Below are positions 21,886-34,060 of a stretch of 64,000 bases of DNA, piece by piece. Source of the stretch: Acestrorhynchus altus (taxonomy: Eukaryota > Chordata > Actinopteri > Characiformes > Acestrorhynchidae); assembly GCA_034509495.1 (NCBI GenBank), contig CM067507.1:16431950-16495949 (forward strand), in the 5' to 3' direction. Position numbers and translations under genes: made by a program. Position 1 is the stretch's first letter, and the number at the start of each line of letters is the position of its first letter. The notes under the pieces were generated by a model, which saw only the letters and a list, made by a program, of their open reading frames with translations, was not told where the DNA came from and did no database searches.

Positions 21886-23754
21886 ACTAACACTAGAAAA
21901 AAAATTTAAATTACAGACAGACCTTTTATGCATTATAGAAAAAAAATGGAATGATTAGAGAATAGTCATGAACCTAATTTCAAGAATTTATCATTCATCT
22001 ATCTAGCTATAGTTTATATTCATTTATGACTTCATTCTTTATTGTACTGTATTTGTTTGATTATTTTCTAATCTATTATCAATTAATTTATATATTACTA
22101 AAGATTGATGAAACTGAATTAAAGGAGATTTTTTGCAGCACATTTTTGGAGTGTAGGTTTTTGATGACAAGTTGAGAGAAAGAAAAACAGCATCTCAATT
22201 GAAAGAACCATGAGTACTGTATATGTCATACAGTAATACTGCAGGAATTTTACATTTCAGGTCCTATATTGTGAAGTACACAGTTCTTGTGACACAACTC
22301 AGTTACATACGATGGTCAGGCTGGTGTCAAGAGAAATTAACACGTATGTAACAAATTACAGAATTTGGAACATTTCAGGATTCAGACAATGTGTACTATA
22401 ACTTTATTTAACTTTACCCTTACTCTAACCTTACATGTTAACCATAACCTTAACTTAACCTAACTCTTAATCTAACCCAAATCTTAAATGTAACCATAAC
22501 ATAACTTACCCTTACCCTAACCTTAACCAGTATCTCTACATAATCTAAATGTAACCTAACTCTTATTCTAACCCTAATTCCAAACTTAATCATAACTTCA
22601 GCATACCCTAACACTAGCCCTTACCTTAATCACGGTAGAATGTGAACCTGTTACCTGCTGTGGCAAAGCTGTTTTTTAGAATATTTAAAACTTCTTTAAC
22701 ACAATTTGCACAATTTGTTCCAATAAGCTGTAAAATAAAGTGACGTCATGGATTTGTTGTCATCTAATCTCAAAGCCAAGGGCAAGAACATGTCTCTGTT
22801 TATGTTTGCGTTATAGTGTCATCTTTCTTAGCTTCCTGGCAGGACTGATCATGATACTCAAGACACAGAAAATGTTTATGACCCCAACATAAATAAAATT
22901 CACAGAGCATTTCTTAGACCACAGGGCATAAAGGACACTGAGAACGCAAAGAAACAGACAGAGACACAGGAGTAAAAAGACACCCTGGTTACAAGAAGAA
23001 AGTGAATTCACAACAGATGGTTATTTATACACTTCTCAGAGTTGATGTGATTACGTAGGAGTTCCAAAGCACATTTTATTATAAGGAGTACATTGAGATG
23101 AATGAAACCCTCCAGATCTTCAGGTTAATTAGTTAATTACATACATCTTATATCATCCTTGGCAGGGAAAAAGAGTTGCCATCCTCCCCCTCACCAAACT
23201 GCTTATTAAAGACTAGTTTATGTGAGCTGAGAAGACAGATATTCAGGGCAAGTCTTCTCCTAAGCAAGAGGGGGAAACTCCTGGAAGAGTAATCTGGAGA
23301 TAATAGATATTATGGATGTCCTGTTTGCACAAGAAACAATGTGTTATCCAATTACCGCCATGCTTAGATAGCACATGTATAAAAAGATTAATGGAGTACA
23401 TGTTTTCCCCCCCATGTGTACTCAATGGTTAAAACTAACCAGAGCAAAAAAACAACAGAGTGTGAGGGTGGTGTGTTCATCAGCAGCAGCTAACAAACTT
23501 CACACAGAGTATACAAGTAAATAAATTACATGAATATTAAAGGTTACTGGCACACTGTTACTAATGAGGCAATGAGGGATCAAACAGTTTGTTAAGACCA
23601 GCTGTACTTTACAATAGAAAACAGAGTGGAAAACATGCAAAAAAACTCTTATCAATGAAATTTCATAAAGTACTTAGTAATAATGACGGTGAATGAACAA
23701 CAAAAACCTCAAGACTCAAGCAAGACCAATTTAAACCAAATGTTTATTCTCAAT
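21886..23754. other. Unannotated sequence around telomere-like repeats
   Basis: Apart from the degenerate TAACCC-like block at 22403-22632, no element or gene was recognised. Confidence 0.4.
22403..22632. repeat. Degenerate telomere-like (CTAACC/CTTAAC)n block
   Basis: About 230 bp of loosely repeated TAACCTTAACTTAACC, CCCTTACCCTAACCTTAACC and TCTAACCCTAATTCC. It resembles the C-rich strand of the vertebrate telomere repeat, with many substitutions. It is interstitial here and too degenerate to act as a telomere. Confidence 0.7.
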
Positions 23755-24321
23755 AAATCAATTAAAGTTAATATAAAATTAATATAGCACTTTTTACAAT
23801 GAAGTCACAAAGCAGCTTTAAAGAAAGCTGGGTCTAAGCCTGAATTGCACAAGCCAGTGGGTGACGGTGGCAAGGAAAAACTCCCTCAGGCTAGGACGAA
23901 GAAACCTTGAAGGGAACCCATACTTCTCTGGTTGACACCGGATAAAGCACGAAAAAGGAGTAAAATAATAAAGAACTATAGCTAATAGTGTGAGCCTGCT
24001 GTGTAAGGGTGAGAATTAATTATGAGAGAATGTGAGTGAGCATGAGTGAGTGTTAATATGGAAGTCCATGAAGGTTAAACTGTCTTAAGCTGACAGTAGT
24101 GTTTCTAATGTGAGATGAGTGAGCCAATGCAAGGATCCCAATGAGGGCAGAATCAGAGGGCAGAGGGTAGCTGGGTCGGGTGACATCAGGGTAGATCAGT
24201 CAGGATAGGGCAACTCAGTACATGGGGAAGAAATAGAAAGAAAACAGAGGGAAGGAAAAGGGTAATATCACCCAACCATGAATGAAACAACATCAGCCTG
24301 GCAGAAGGGGCAGCTCAGGAC

Positions 24322-24366
<45 letters not shown>

Positions 24367-24830
24367 CGCTAAGTAATCATAGATAATCTGGTGAAAAGCC
24401 TGTAAAGGAAGTGGTTTAGTAGGAACTGCATTACAGGAACCTGGAATCAGTGTAGCACAGAGCAACAGCAGAAAGACAGTTTGTTAAAAACCTGTGTGAA
24501 AAGAAATACATTCAATCGAGATTTGAAGACAGAGAGTATTTCTGAGTCACGAACAGTAGAAAGAAGGTTATTCCAGAGTTGGAGAGCTTTATAAGAAAAA
24601 GCTTGTCCCCCTGCAGTGATCTTTCTAGTTCAAAGGACTGTCAGTAGGCCCATATCTTGTCAGCAAAGTGTACACAATGGGTTGTATGAGTTTTTTAAAG
24701 ATATTGTGGCTAAACCATTAAGGGACTTAGAAGTTAAAAGGACTTGTATGTTAGAAGCAGCATTTTATAGTCAATGCAGAATTTAATGGTTAGTCTATGA
24801 AGGGATGACAAACAATATTCTGTTGTAATA
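23755..24830 (-). mobile_element. LINE 3' region, long copy
   Basis: The minus strand ends at the left with AAAGCTGCTTTGTGACTTCA and AAAAAGTGCTATATTAAT, preceded by GAGGGAGTTTTTCCTTGCC, GGTGTCAACCAGAGAAG, GGATCCTTGCATTGGCTCAC and CATGTCCTGAGCTGCCC. All of these occur in the same order in 3001-3537 or 20108-20530. The right part (24370-24830) has GGACTTAGAAGTTAAAAGG and TTCCAGAGTTGGAGAGCTT, phrases common in a fish retroelement 3' region; whether it belongs to the same insertion is inferred. Confidence 0.6.
24324..24362. repeat. (GA)n microsatellite
   Basis: About 19 perfect GA units followed by a short (GC)n run, inside the LINE-derived block. Confidence 0.95.
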
Positions 24831-25974
24831 AACCAAATTATGTGATACATCTAAATATTAATATTATTCCAATCCTTTTTGTTGCCATAATTAACATATA
24901 TAAAGATATTACCACTGTCTCACTGAAACCTTGGACTGCCTTTTTTCTCAAATTTTGACATAAACTAAGTCTGTCCATTTTTTTTTGGCATGACAATGAT
25001 GACATACAAAGATACACTGAAGTGTACTAGATAAAAAAGTACATAATTTTCTCATGAATAAAATATAGTTGCAAACAAATATATAAATAAAATATAATAA
25101 TAAATATAATATAAATATATATAAATATATCAGCAAGAATAACATGATGTCCAAGTGATTTATGGGACATCTAGATTGTGGGTAGATTTAACATGTTTAA
25201 TAATAAAAAATAAGACAAAAATATTTAAGATATATTTAAGGCATTTTATAATATGTCTAAATATATATTTGTTAGCTACAAATGTACTTTTCCTAAAAAA
25301 ATAGTGTCCTTATTTTGGTCCAAAGGCTAAAATTGTTCTGAAATATATACTTCTACATAACATCATACTAGTACATATTGTTGCTGTCAGGTGAAAACCA
25401 TCCAAAGTGATATTTCATTGGAAATCAATGTAAACAAACAAACATTCAAACAAACAAAATCTCTTCCAGACAATTTCTATTCTATTCATTCTATTCATAA
25501 AATGTTGACCAGCCACAAAGAACAATTACAATATTCAGATTATGTCAGAATGTGGAAAAAACATGATTTTATGTATTTATTTATTTTCATATTTGGACAC
25601 ATTTATGTTAAAAATATCTTATACAGCCTAATTAAAACATGGCAAAATTACTGGAATTAAACTAGAAAAGGCCAGAGAGACATACTGACCAGAGAGCATC
25701 CTTAATCTGGAATCCAGCTCAATGGTCACATCTCAGAAATCAGGGCTTGGGTTCTCGCAGTTAATTAAATGATGCCAGGCCATTTGGGAGGCTAATCTCC
25801 ATGACATGCATTATCAGGCTATGTCAGATAAGACCAGTGGAGTAAGTGAAAGGAGGAAATCTTTTGGGAATGCAGAGTCACTCTCTGCTGCTGAGTGAGG
25901 CTCCTTGTTCACTACTGAAATCAGTTTAGTCTTAAACAAATCTGTACACCAGCCCCTCCATCCTTGATCACAAT
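24831..25974. other. AT-rich sequence then a unique block
   Basis: 24831-25650 is very AT-rich with no recognised element. 25660-25950 is repeat-poor and compositionally balanced, and contains TTAATTAAATGATGCC. It is a possible conserved non-coding segment. Confidence 0.35.
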
Positions 25975-26185
25975 GCTCAAAACTGTCTTCTGTCCTGACA
26001 CCAAAGCGGGGGAATGAACTTGCGATGGGGTCATGGGGAGTAGTTTGCTGTCTTCACATGCTGACTCTTTCAAGAGCATTTAACTCATTAAAATCAATAT
26101 GTTGAGCACTTTTGTAAGTTGCTTTGGATAAGAGTGTCTGCCAAATACCCTAAATATAAATATAAATGTAAATGTAATGTGCTGA
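25975..26185 (+). mobile_element. Retroelement 3' end
   Basis: GACACCAAAGCGGGGGAATG resembles the end of a LINE coding region. It is followed by AAGTTGCTTTGGATAAGAGT, GTCTGCCAAATACCC and AAATGTAAATGTAA, the widespread tail also seen at 6745 and, reversed, at 7120. Confidence 0.55.
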
Positions 26186-27619
26186 CCATAAAATCCAAGC
26201 ATGTAACCTCATCTCAAACACAGGACAAAATCTTGGCAATCTGAAGAAAAAAAAAAAAAACACACACAAAAAAAAACAAAAAAACAAACCAGAAAATGTG
26301 TGTACTTATCATGCTGTTAATTCTCTGTAAAACACTTATCTTGGGTTGAATTACATCAACTTTATGACACGCTCTCAGTACGAAGCCAATAAACATGCCC
26401 AGCAGCCCTCCTGCCCATTAGAAACAATTAGTCATGCAGGGAGGTGAGCCACTGTCAACTAGAATTTATGTTTCATGTGTCAAACAGGACATGACAACCC
26501 CTACAGCTATCTTTATTATTTGCCTCAGTTAAGTCAACTTAGTTTGGTTATAGTGTCGAAATGAGGTCCAATGAGTTCTATATAATGGTGGTTGTAAAAT
26601 TTAGACATTGTGTAGCACTTTAATTTACAAATCAGTAATAAGTGGGTAATAACATGGTAAAAATCATGGTAATGAGTATTTATCCATTAATTAAATGTAC
26701 CTTTTGTAGTTATTACACATTAATAAATCAATAAATGTAGGAGTAACAAAGTAAGTTGGTAATAAAATAGTAATATGATGATAAGTTGTATTTGCCTTAA
26801 AATTACATGCTAATGTTCTAGCTCTTAATAAATAATAAAATGGTTGTTGTAGTGATAGTTACATTGTGCTTAAATGAAGAAATAATGGCAACAAGTTAAA
26901 TATACCACATATTAATTTGCCTCGTTCCTAGTCATTAAATTTTTATAAATTAATTACTGTTGCAGTAGTTAGTAATAAAATAGTTAACTTAATAGCTCTT
27001 AATTAATAAGTGGATTGTAATGAAGAAAGTTCTTTACACATTGCCCATGTGTCCCATGTTTCTGAGCGCCTTTAAACAAAGGGCTGATATGTACAGTCCT
27101 CCCAGTGAAGCCATACTGTGCTGCTTTGTATACATTTGGTGCTGCTCACTGATATCACACTTGTGTGAGTCAGATGCTTTGTTGAGTCACTAGAAAAAAG
27201 GGTCTGTGTCCTTAATCAATTAAACACTTTCATTTTCTTTCATTAACTTTCACACACTGTGCCTGGATAATGAAATGCTGGTTATTGTTCACAAGTTATT
27301 ATTCACGAGTTCGAGTTGAACAGGGACATCACTAGGAGTGAGTTGCAAATCGAGTTTGCCTAGATTCAGATACAAACATAACGGTAGTTATGGCTGTAAC
27401 TGTAGTGAGTTGTGGATGACTGCTGGTGTTTCTGTTCACTCACAGTGTGCAAGACAATCCCAGGTCCTGAGGTTGTTTGCTGTGAGTTACAGGTTGATAC
27501 AGCCATAGTGTTCATGAGTGATAGTAACTGGAGGGTAAGGTACAATCTTTGTTAGGTTTCAGATGGAGTGAGATTATAGCCATAATCATTTCAGTTGGTA
27601 ATCTCTTATTTTGTTTAAT
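26186..27619. other. Unannotated AT-rich sequence
   Basis: Contains an A/CA-rich tract near 26245-26290 and, at 26600-27010, many TTAATAAAT/TAGTTAATAA phrases that suggest a degraded DNA element with no clear ends. No gene was recognised. Confidence 0.35.
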
Positions 27620-28060
27620 TTGTGCTAACACTTTTATCAATATAGGATGTGCTTGTTAAACTTAGCAGGAAAGCCATCAGAACCAACGATCACTAAGCCC
27701 AGGTCTGTCATGTATTGTTTGATGATGTCAGTTGCTAGCTGTTAGCATGTATTGTGTGCACTTGTTTGTTTGGGCCATATAAACTTGCAATTGTTAAGGG
27801 AGTAACATTGATGTTGATGTTTTTGTTATATACCTTCCTTCCTGGTCTGATACAGTGGTGTCATGTGTGAATGGGATTTTTTATTTATTTAATGAGATTG
27901 ATACCCCTCTTTGTTTGGAGTTATAGTAGGATGAGAATACATGGTTGAATTGTGGTGATTTGAGTTTGTGATGATTTGTTTCTGATAGATGTGTTTCTTG
28001 TAGTAGACGGATGTCAAAAGCTCCTGTAAGTTTAATGTTTATGTGCCAATTATTCTGTCC
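27620..28060 (-). pseudogene. L1-type LINE endonuclease relic
   Basis: The minus strand encodes LTGAFDIRLLQETHLSE, then HHKLKSP, VFSSYYNSKQRGVSI, DQEGRYI and a SLYGPN stretch. These are the early blocks of the apurinic/apyrimidinic-type endonuclease of L1-clade elements, which nicks target DNA to start reverse transcription. The LLQETHL box with its catalytic glutamate is intact. The SRGVAIL-like and EGRYI boxes follow at normal spacing. In-frame stops (after SLNK and after HANS) and loss of the downstream GDFN box show that it is dead. It is the only L1-type fragment I recognised here. Confidence 0.7.
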
Positions 28061-28437
28061 ATATACTATATGTATCAGTTGCTTTTTGCCTGAGGACCAG
28101 ACTGTAATTGAGGTTTGTCCTCAAGATAGCAAACACAACTTGAAACAATGGTTTGTTTGCCAAGCAGACCATTTTTCACAGTAATAAGGTAACTTAATAA
28201 ATGACTTGGAGAGAAATCATGTCATAGTGCTCACAAACATTTATTAACATGTAGGTCTTTTGAGCTTGTTTTTTTAACAGAAGATGGAGGTTATGTGACA
28301 TTAGATCAAGAATCTTGAGCTGAAGATTTTCCTTAGTCAGTAAGTAAGTAATGTGGACTATGGCAAGTAGTTGCTTCTGCTGAAAAAAACAAACAAAAAA
28401 AACCTCAGTATTGAGATCCAACTTCATATTCCAGTTA

Positions 28438-29010
28438 AGTATAAACTCTTAGAACCTGAGATCTGCACATTGAGGACTAAAACATGCTGTTTTCTAGGCT
28501 TAATAACACAGGATCAGAGTAGCCTACAGATGATACACATATCATACCAAACTAACTTTTTACTATGTAACCTCATTGGTTCATGATTCATAATTGTGGT
28601 TTATTCATCATTAATCAATTATCAATGAGTAAGTCAGCTTTGAAAAGAGAATTAAACTGAATTAAATCCCAGTCTAAATGCTAATGAGCCATGCAGTGCA
28701 TGTTTATTGCTCTGTTCAAATGATCAGCCAGAGTGGGTGGGGCTAATGATGCTAATGAAGGACTGTTTGCTCTCATTTTTGCTCACACAGTGCTGAAATT
28801 TCAGAATAAAAGTCCAGAGTAGGGATAATACTGATAAATACATAAATAATAAAAATACTCAGGTGGCTTTTTTTGTCAAGTATTTTGAAGAACCTATTAT
28901 AATAAATCCTTGTTAATCAATTCATTACATTAATAAGTCATCAATTATGGTAATTCCAGCTTTAAAACATTCTGGATGATTCATTTCCAACTGTTTCCTA
29001 TAAATACTGA
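28438..29010 (+). repeat. R1 dispersed repeat, copy 5
   Basis: Starts AAACTCTTAGAACCTGAGAT and runs through TGTTTTCTAGGCTTAATAAC, ACAGGATCAGAGTAGCC, GATACACATATCATACCAAA, TTAAATCCCAGTCTAAATGC, GTGCATGTTTATTGCTCTGT, TTTTTGCTCACACAGTG, AATAAAAGTCCAGAG and TTCTGGATGATTCATTTCCA. The last block matches 53400-53430. This plus-strand copy confirms the order seen reversed in copy 4. Confidence 0.75.
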
Positions 29011-30484
29011 AATATAAAAATGAAAACATCCCACATTTTTTTAAATATCATGCATAAACATTTCTAAACATATTTTATATTAAGATTACATATTGACTGA
29101 TTTGTTGGTCAGTACACTTGTCTTTCGTAGAGTCTGTTTAGCACACTGTTTTATCAGACTGTTCAATATTTAATGTTCAATGAATGACTAGTCCTCAAAA
29201 TAAGCTAAACTTTGCAGTGATAACCTCATATGAAGAGCCTCATATTACACTGTAGTAAGTGAGGAAATATGCATTTCAGAGATTTGAAAAAATAAGATAT
29301 TTTTAACACACAGTAATTAGTTTTGAGTGTTATCCCAACCTCTATCCCACAGAATTATACATCTGCGTTAAATGAAGCATTTGTCCTTCATTACTGGCAA
29401 CACGAACATTTTAAAAATACATTCATTTGAAGCAAATATTTATTTGTGATTTAAATTACTCTGTGGAAGAAAAGGTACACATAAGAGGGAGCATAAACAG
29501 GACATGCTGTTTCTTCACCATCCTCATCGAGGTTGACCTTGCTGCTTCAGGATTTCTGAGGCAGTTCTACCCAAAGGACCCCGTCTCACAGCATTTATCT
29601 TTAGGACTGTGCTGTGTCTCTGGCCTTATTATTTAATGGAGCACAAAGTTGGTTTAATTTAAGCAATTCAAGCCAATCTCCTGGGAGATGGATTTAAGTG
29701 ACTGTGGATCAATCCCAACCTGATGCTTTCTTCCACTCGATGGCTTAATGTAAAAAGGGGATAACTGCTTTAAAAGCTTACTGAGAATTCAGTTCTCCAC
29801 TGACTCTCCTGAGAAACTGTAACACACACAAGGGAACACATAAGACGTTTTTTAATCGACCTGTACGTCACTAAAATGTGACCAGTGTCAAAATCCATAA
29901 ATCCTCTGGGTAAAAAGAGTGCTTCTTTTTATATAGGTATGGAATATAAACACAAATGGTCCAAATACATGTAAATATAATATTTCATGGATGAAGTGGC
30001 AACTGAAACATGCCACAGTCACCCCCACATTTATTACTAATTAAAGTTTCTAAAAAATATCAAGTGATAACACATCAGATGCAGATTACTATGTATAACA
30101 TGGTTATACACGATTTTGAAGGGTGACTTATTTAAACCTCAGATATTAGTTTGTTCTTGATGGTTATATCACCATGGTGATATCCAAAGAGCTCTCTGAG
30201 GACTGTAGGTTGTAGATGTGTATGATTTTGGAAAGGAGTTTAAAAATTCATGGGACAACAGTATGTAAATAGGTAATGAAATAGCCTTACCTCTGGACAT
30301 GACTTGGAAATGCCCACACCTGTATAGGTTCTGAAGTGTTATCTTGTGAGCGCGGTTGAACACTGGTCAACATGTTCATGGCAAGGCAATGTGAATCATT
30401 GCAGTTAAAGCTAGGCACGATGAAAGATGCCAGATGGATGGAACATTCCATATCATAAGTTGTGCGGGCATGTAACATTCCTTA
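29011..30484. other. Unannotated sequence, partly repeat-poor
   Basis: 29490-29780 is balanced, non-repetitive sequence. A perfect 16-bp palindrome TATCACCATGGTGATA lies near 30167-30182. No gene was recognised. Confidence 0.35.
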
Positions 30485-30950
30485 ATCCAATAATGTGTCC
30501 TAATATATCATACAACCAATTCTGGACAACTTTGACTAGATGGCACTGTACATTATCCTGCTCAAATGTCCTATCATTGTGAGGTACATGAAATCCATGA
30601 GGGGCTGCAAATGGTCAACAAGCAGTGAAACGAATCATGTAACGGTCAATGTTGTGTTGATGAATAGCAGTGGACCCAGCCCATTCCATGAGAATACATC
30701 CTACACCATGGAACCTTCACCAGCCTGCACAATGCCTTGTTGATAACTGGGTTTCATCAGGGGGTTTGTGCCACACCCGAACCTTACTATCTAACTTACT
30801 ACTAACAATTGGTACCGTGACTCACTGGATGGCAGCACATGTTTTCTGTCCTCTAGGGTCCATTAAAAACCTGAGGATCTATGTCCAGTGTCATATTGTT
30901 AGAAGAAAAACTCTAAAACAATAAAAAATTCTGCAGTAACCTGGAGGATA
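30485..30950 (-). pseudogene. Tc1-like transposase middle fragment
   Basis: Across shifting frames the minus strand gives VRVWHKPPDE, a QQGIVQAGEGSMV-like stretch (usually QAGGGSVMVWG), FSWNGLGPL, FTACWPFA..HGFH and FEQDNVQCHLVKVVQNWL. The last is the Tc1 block around the second catalytic aspartate. The PDLNPIEHLWD block was not found, so the C-terminal end is missing or too diverged. Multiple frameshifts make it non-functional. The residues differ from those at 16545 and 37535, so it belongs to a third subfamily. Confidence 0.7.
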
Positions 30951-33589
30951 TGAATATGGGGCCTCCCCCATTAAATGTGGATGTAATTTTGGAGTCGGCT
31001 GTTCACACTAACAGTTCTAGCCAGACAATATAAGTCACTTATGGGTATACCATGGGTAGACCACCTATGGGTAGACCAGCATGGCCAAGTCAGGCAATGA
31101 CTTGACATGGCAAGTTCAGCCCAAAAGCAGACCATAAGATATGTGAAGAAGCCTCCAGAAATCCTACAATGTTATTACAGGATATTTGTGTAGTTATATT
31201 ATATCAATCTATAAGTATTGTTAAAATTAAAATTGAATGTTCATATGTTCAAACATATTTAAAAAGACCATTTCAATACAAATTCATAAGCTGTCCTAAA
31301 TTTTTTACATGCCTGTATATACATTTTTGGATTTGTCCTTTCACAAAATGAGTTTCTGAATTGCCAAACAATTAGGAGTCTAACCAATGATATCTGACAT
31401 TTTAGTGAAAAGATTGAAAAGAGTTTAGCTTTCAAGGTGTTTCATCAAACACCAGAAGAAGATACACAACAGAAACTGTATGTTGGGTGATGTCTAGTTA
31501 TCTCCCTTTTGCCACCAGTGTGTTAATCATGACGATGGAAAGACTGTCAGGCTTGCCATACCACCTACTGACCAAGTGATTTATAGAGCACAGAAACTCT
31601 GAGTTGATCCACTGTGAATAAAAGGTTTCCACAGCAAGTTGTTATCTGTGAAAGAAATCTCCACTGGCACCCTCCCTTCCTCTTTCTCTGACTCGGAGCC
31701 CACAGAAAAAGTGTCAGCCAGCATCGTCTGATTTATGGCATGTCATATCAGATGGTAGAAATGCCCAGGGAATGGGCCTGAAGTATGAATGTCTTTCAGT
31801 AGGGGGTACGGGACAGGATAAATGAAGAAGTCTCTGTGAGTTACGATGGAACGGCTCGCGTCATTATCAAGCAGCGTAGGCAACGTTCTCACACTGTGTA
31901 TGAAATCCTGATGGTGCTGTCAAAGGCGTGCAAGTTTATGTTGCCAGCTAAGCACATTGGACTTGTGTTTTGATGGCTACTGAGGCAGCGAGCCTACAGA
32001 AAAAGAACTTTTGTTAGCAAGTCATTACTGTGAAATGAGCTGCTGTGTTCCTGGGAATGACAAGCTGAATAAGTTGTGTTATTCTTTGGGTATGTGTAGT
32101 TTCTCAAGTTTCTTCAAAAGAGTGCAATATGAGTAGGAAAAAAAGTGAAAAATTGCACAGCACTGCTGTGGCTAAAAAAGCAGACGTTGTGCTGTTAAGA
32201 TTTATTTCCCCTGCTTACCCTGTTCCCAGGTGCCAGTGTATTCCATTTATTGCTATACAGTCACTCTACTAGTTCCTCCTATCCTAAACTGAGGTAACTT
32301 CTTGCAGACAAGGGCTTTAAAGGATCATGGTCCCTTGCCCCAACCTTACCTTCTAAACTATGAAACAATCAATGAGACCCTTAATCTTGGTCATAATTAA
32401 AGCCATCCCCATCACCTGCGACAAAGAGAGACCTGTTTAACTTGTTAGCATAGCTGGAAGTCAGCCAGGCTGTGTAACAGCAGGACATTACTGTACTCAG
32501 GTCTTAAATGGTCATGGGCATGCAGCTGTTGACCTCTTTGCACAGGTCATGGTCCACTGGAATCTGGAAAAAAATTGAGAGCAGGAAGGATAGACCCTTC
32601 ATCAGAGATATGGTTAGCCTCCAGTACTGCTGAGGTTTATCATCTCACAAACCTCAGATGTCTTGGATTTATAAACCAAAGCACTACATGACGCGTGTGT
32701 AAAATTGGATCTCGCCATTTTAATGATAATGTGAAGCACATGGGACCTCAGGCTGCTGGGCTATGCATTATACAAGGCTTAAATCAGTCAAATAGGCTTT
32801 TTTCTGTTCAAATTGGGTTGAGGAGGTTCTCTCGTTAGTTCAGAAAAGCAGTAGGGTACAAAATGATCTACAATTAGGGAAATGTAGTTTCCAAATGTGC
32901 TATTAAAATGTCAGTGGGTTCAGTCGCTTTATTTTCTATAGTAAGGTGACCATTGGAAAAGGAAAGGGGTTTGGGCTAAAATGAAATAAGTAAGACAGAG
33001 TACTATGTATAAGGACATACAAGTGACTTGAGATTTAATAAATGTAGACAGAAGTAATTTCATCAAATGCCATTAGGGATATTCAATATTCAGTGTGAGA
33101 ACTTAGTAATTAGAACATTAGATTCTCCATTTTAAATTATTTAAATGGGTTTATTGGGATTTACTTCAAAAAGCAGCTGTTGACTACTGCACCAAATAAA
33201 ATCAACAAAAAAACCTACGACTGTCAGCAAATGACAGAAAGTCTACCGCAAATCAACAGAAAATCACTTGTTTAGGACACAAAGGTTTACAGACCAAACT
33301 AACTGTACATTACACAATGTTGTCAAAAAAACACTCTGTTGACAAATTTCATTTAAATAGTGGTCTGTTTTCAACTATTCCTGGCTCCTCTGAACACAAA
33401 TAGCATTGAGACTGTAGATTCGGTAGATTTATTTGCTTTTATGGTCAACTTTTGGATTCATGTTGAGTATATAGAACATTCATAAATTCTCAGAAGAGGG
33501 AAAGTGAAAATATCAAGGACCAGCCAATAGACCTTGTGCATGGGAAGGACAGTAGTAGAAAACAACATGGTTTGCACATCAGCTATATT
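30951..33589. other. Unannotated, mostly unique sequence
   Basis: 31040-31082 repeats ATGGGTA(G)ACCA about three times. The blocks 31640-32030 and 32240-32640 are repeat-poor and of balanced composition, so they are candidate conserved non-coding DNA. The remainder is AT-rich. No gene was recognised. Confidence 0.35.
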
Positions 33590-34060
33590 AATTTTTAGAA
33601 CTCTAGGCCAATTTTGTAAGATATTTTCATAGTTTGACACAAAATTAGAAAATTGTTTATCGGAGAGAGTCATACAGACCAGATATTGTTATTTTCAGGA
33701 GAGCCTAGGCTCCTCAAATTGCTTTCATTTGAGGTTTACAAATTAAGAAAATGTAATTGTTTCAGTTTGACCCTTGCACCTTTTTCGGGTATTATTTATT
33801 TATTTATTTATTTATTTATTCATTTTCACTTTTAAGAAATCCTATTTGAATTTCATTACCCTGTGTTTTTAAGCTGAAAATGCAAGGTTTTTGATTTTGA
33901 TTTTTGATTATCAGGGGGGTCAAACTAGGTCAGAAACATGTGGCTGTTGATGTTGTTGCTGTTGTTTTTGTTGAAAACCTGAAGCCACATTGGGCTGTTT
34001 CAGACACAGTTTGACACCCCTGGGCAAGATTAACAATATTTATAATAATATTCAATATAC
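33590..34060 (-). repeat. R1 dispersed repeat, copy 6, split by a hAT MITE
   Basis: Plus-strand TTTTTAGAACTCTAGGCCAA, GTCATACAGACCAGATATTG, TTTTCAGGAGAGCCTAGGCT, TTTTTAAGCTGAAAATG and AACAATATTTATAATAATA line up with 21110-21330 of copy 4. The 111-bp hAT MITE at 33912-34022 and an (ATTT)n run (33791-33820) lie inside it. Its outer end (TTAGAACTCTAGG) is one of the best views of a possible R1 terminus. Confidence 0.65.
33912..34022. mobile_element. Short hAT-type MITE
   Basis: The left end CAGGGGGGTCAAACTAGGTC and the reverse complement of the right end, CAGGGGTGTCAAACTGTGTC, match at 17 of 20 positions. CAGGGGTGTCAAACT is a common end of fish hAT elements. No matching 8-bp flanks are visible now. 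It interrupts R1 copy 6, so it is younger than that copy. Confidence 0.7.
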
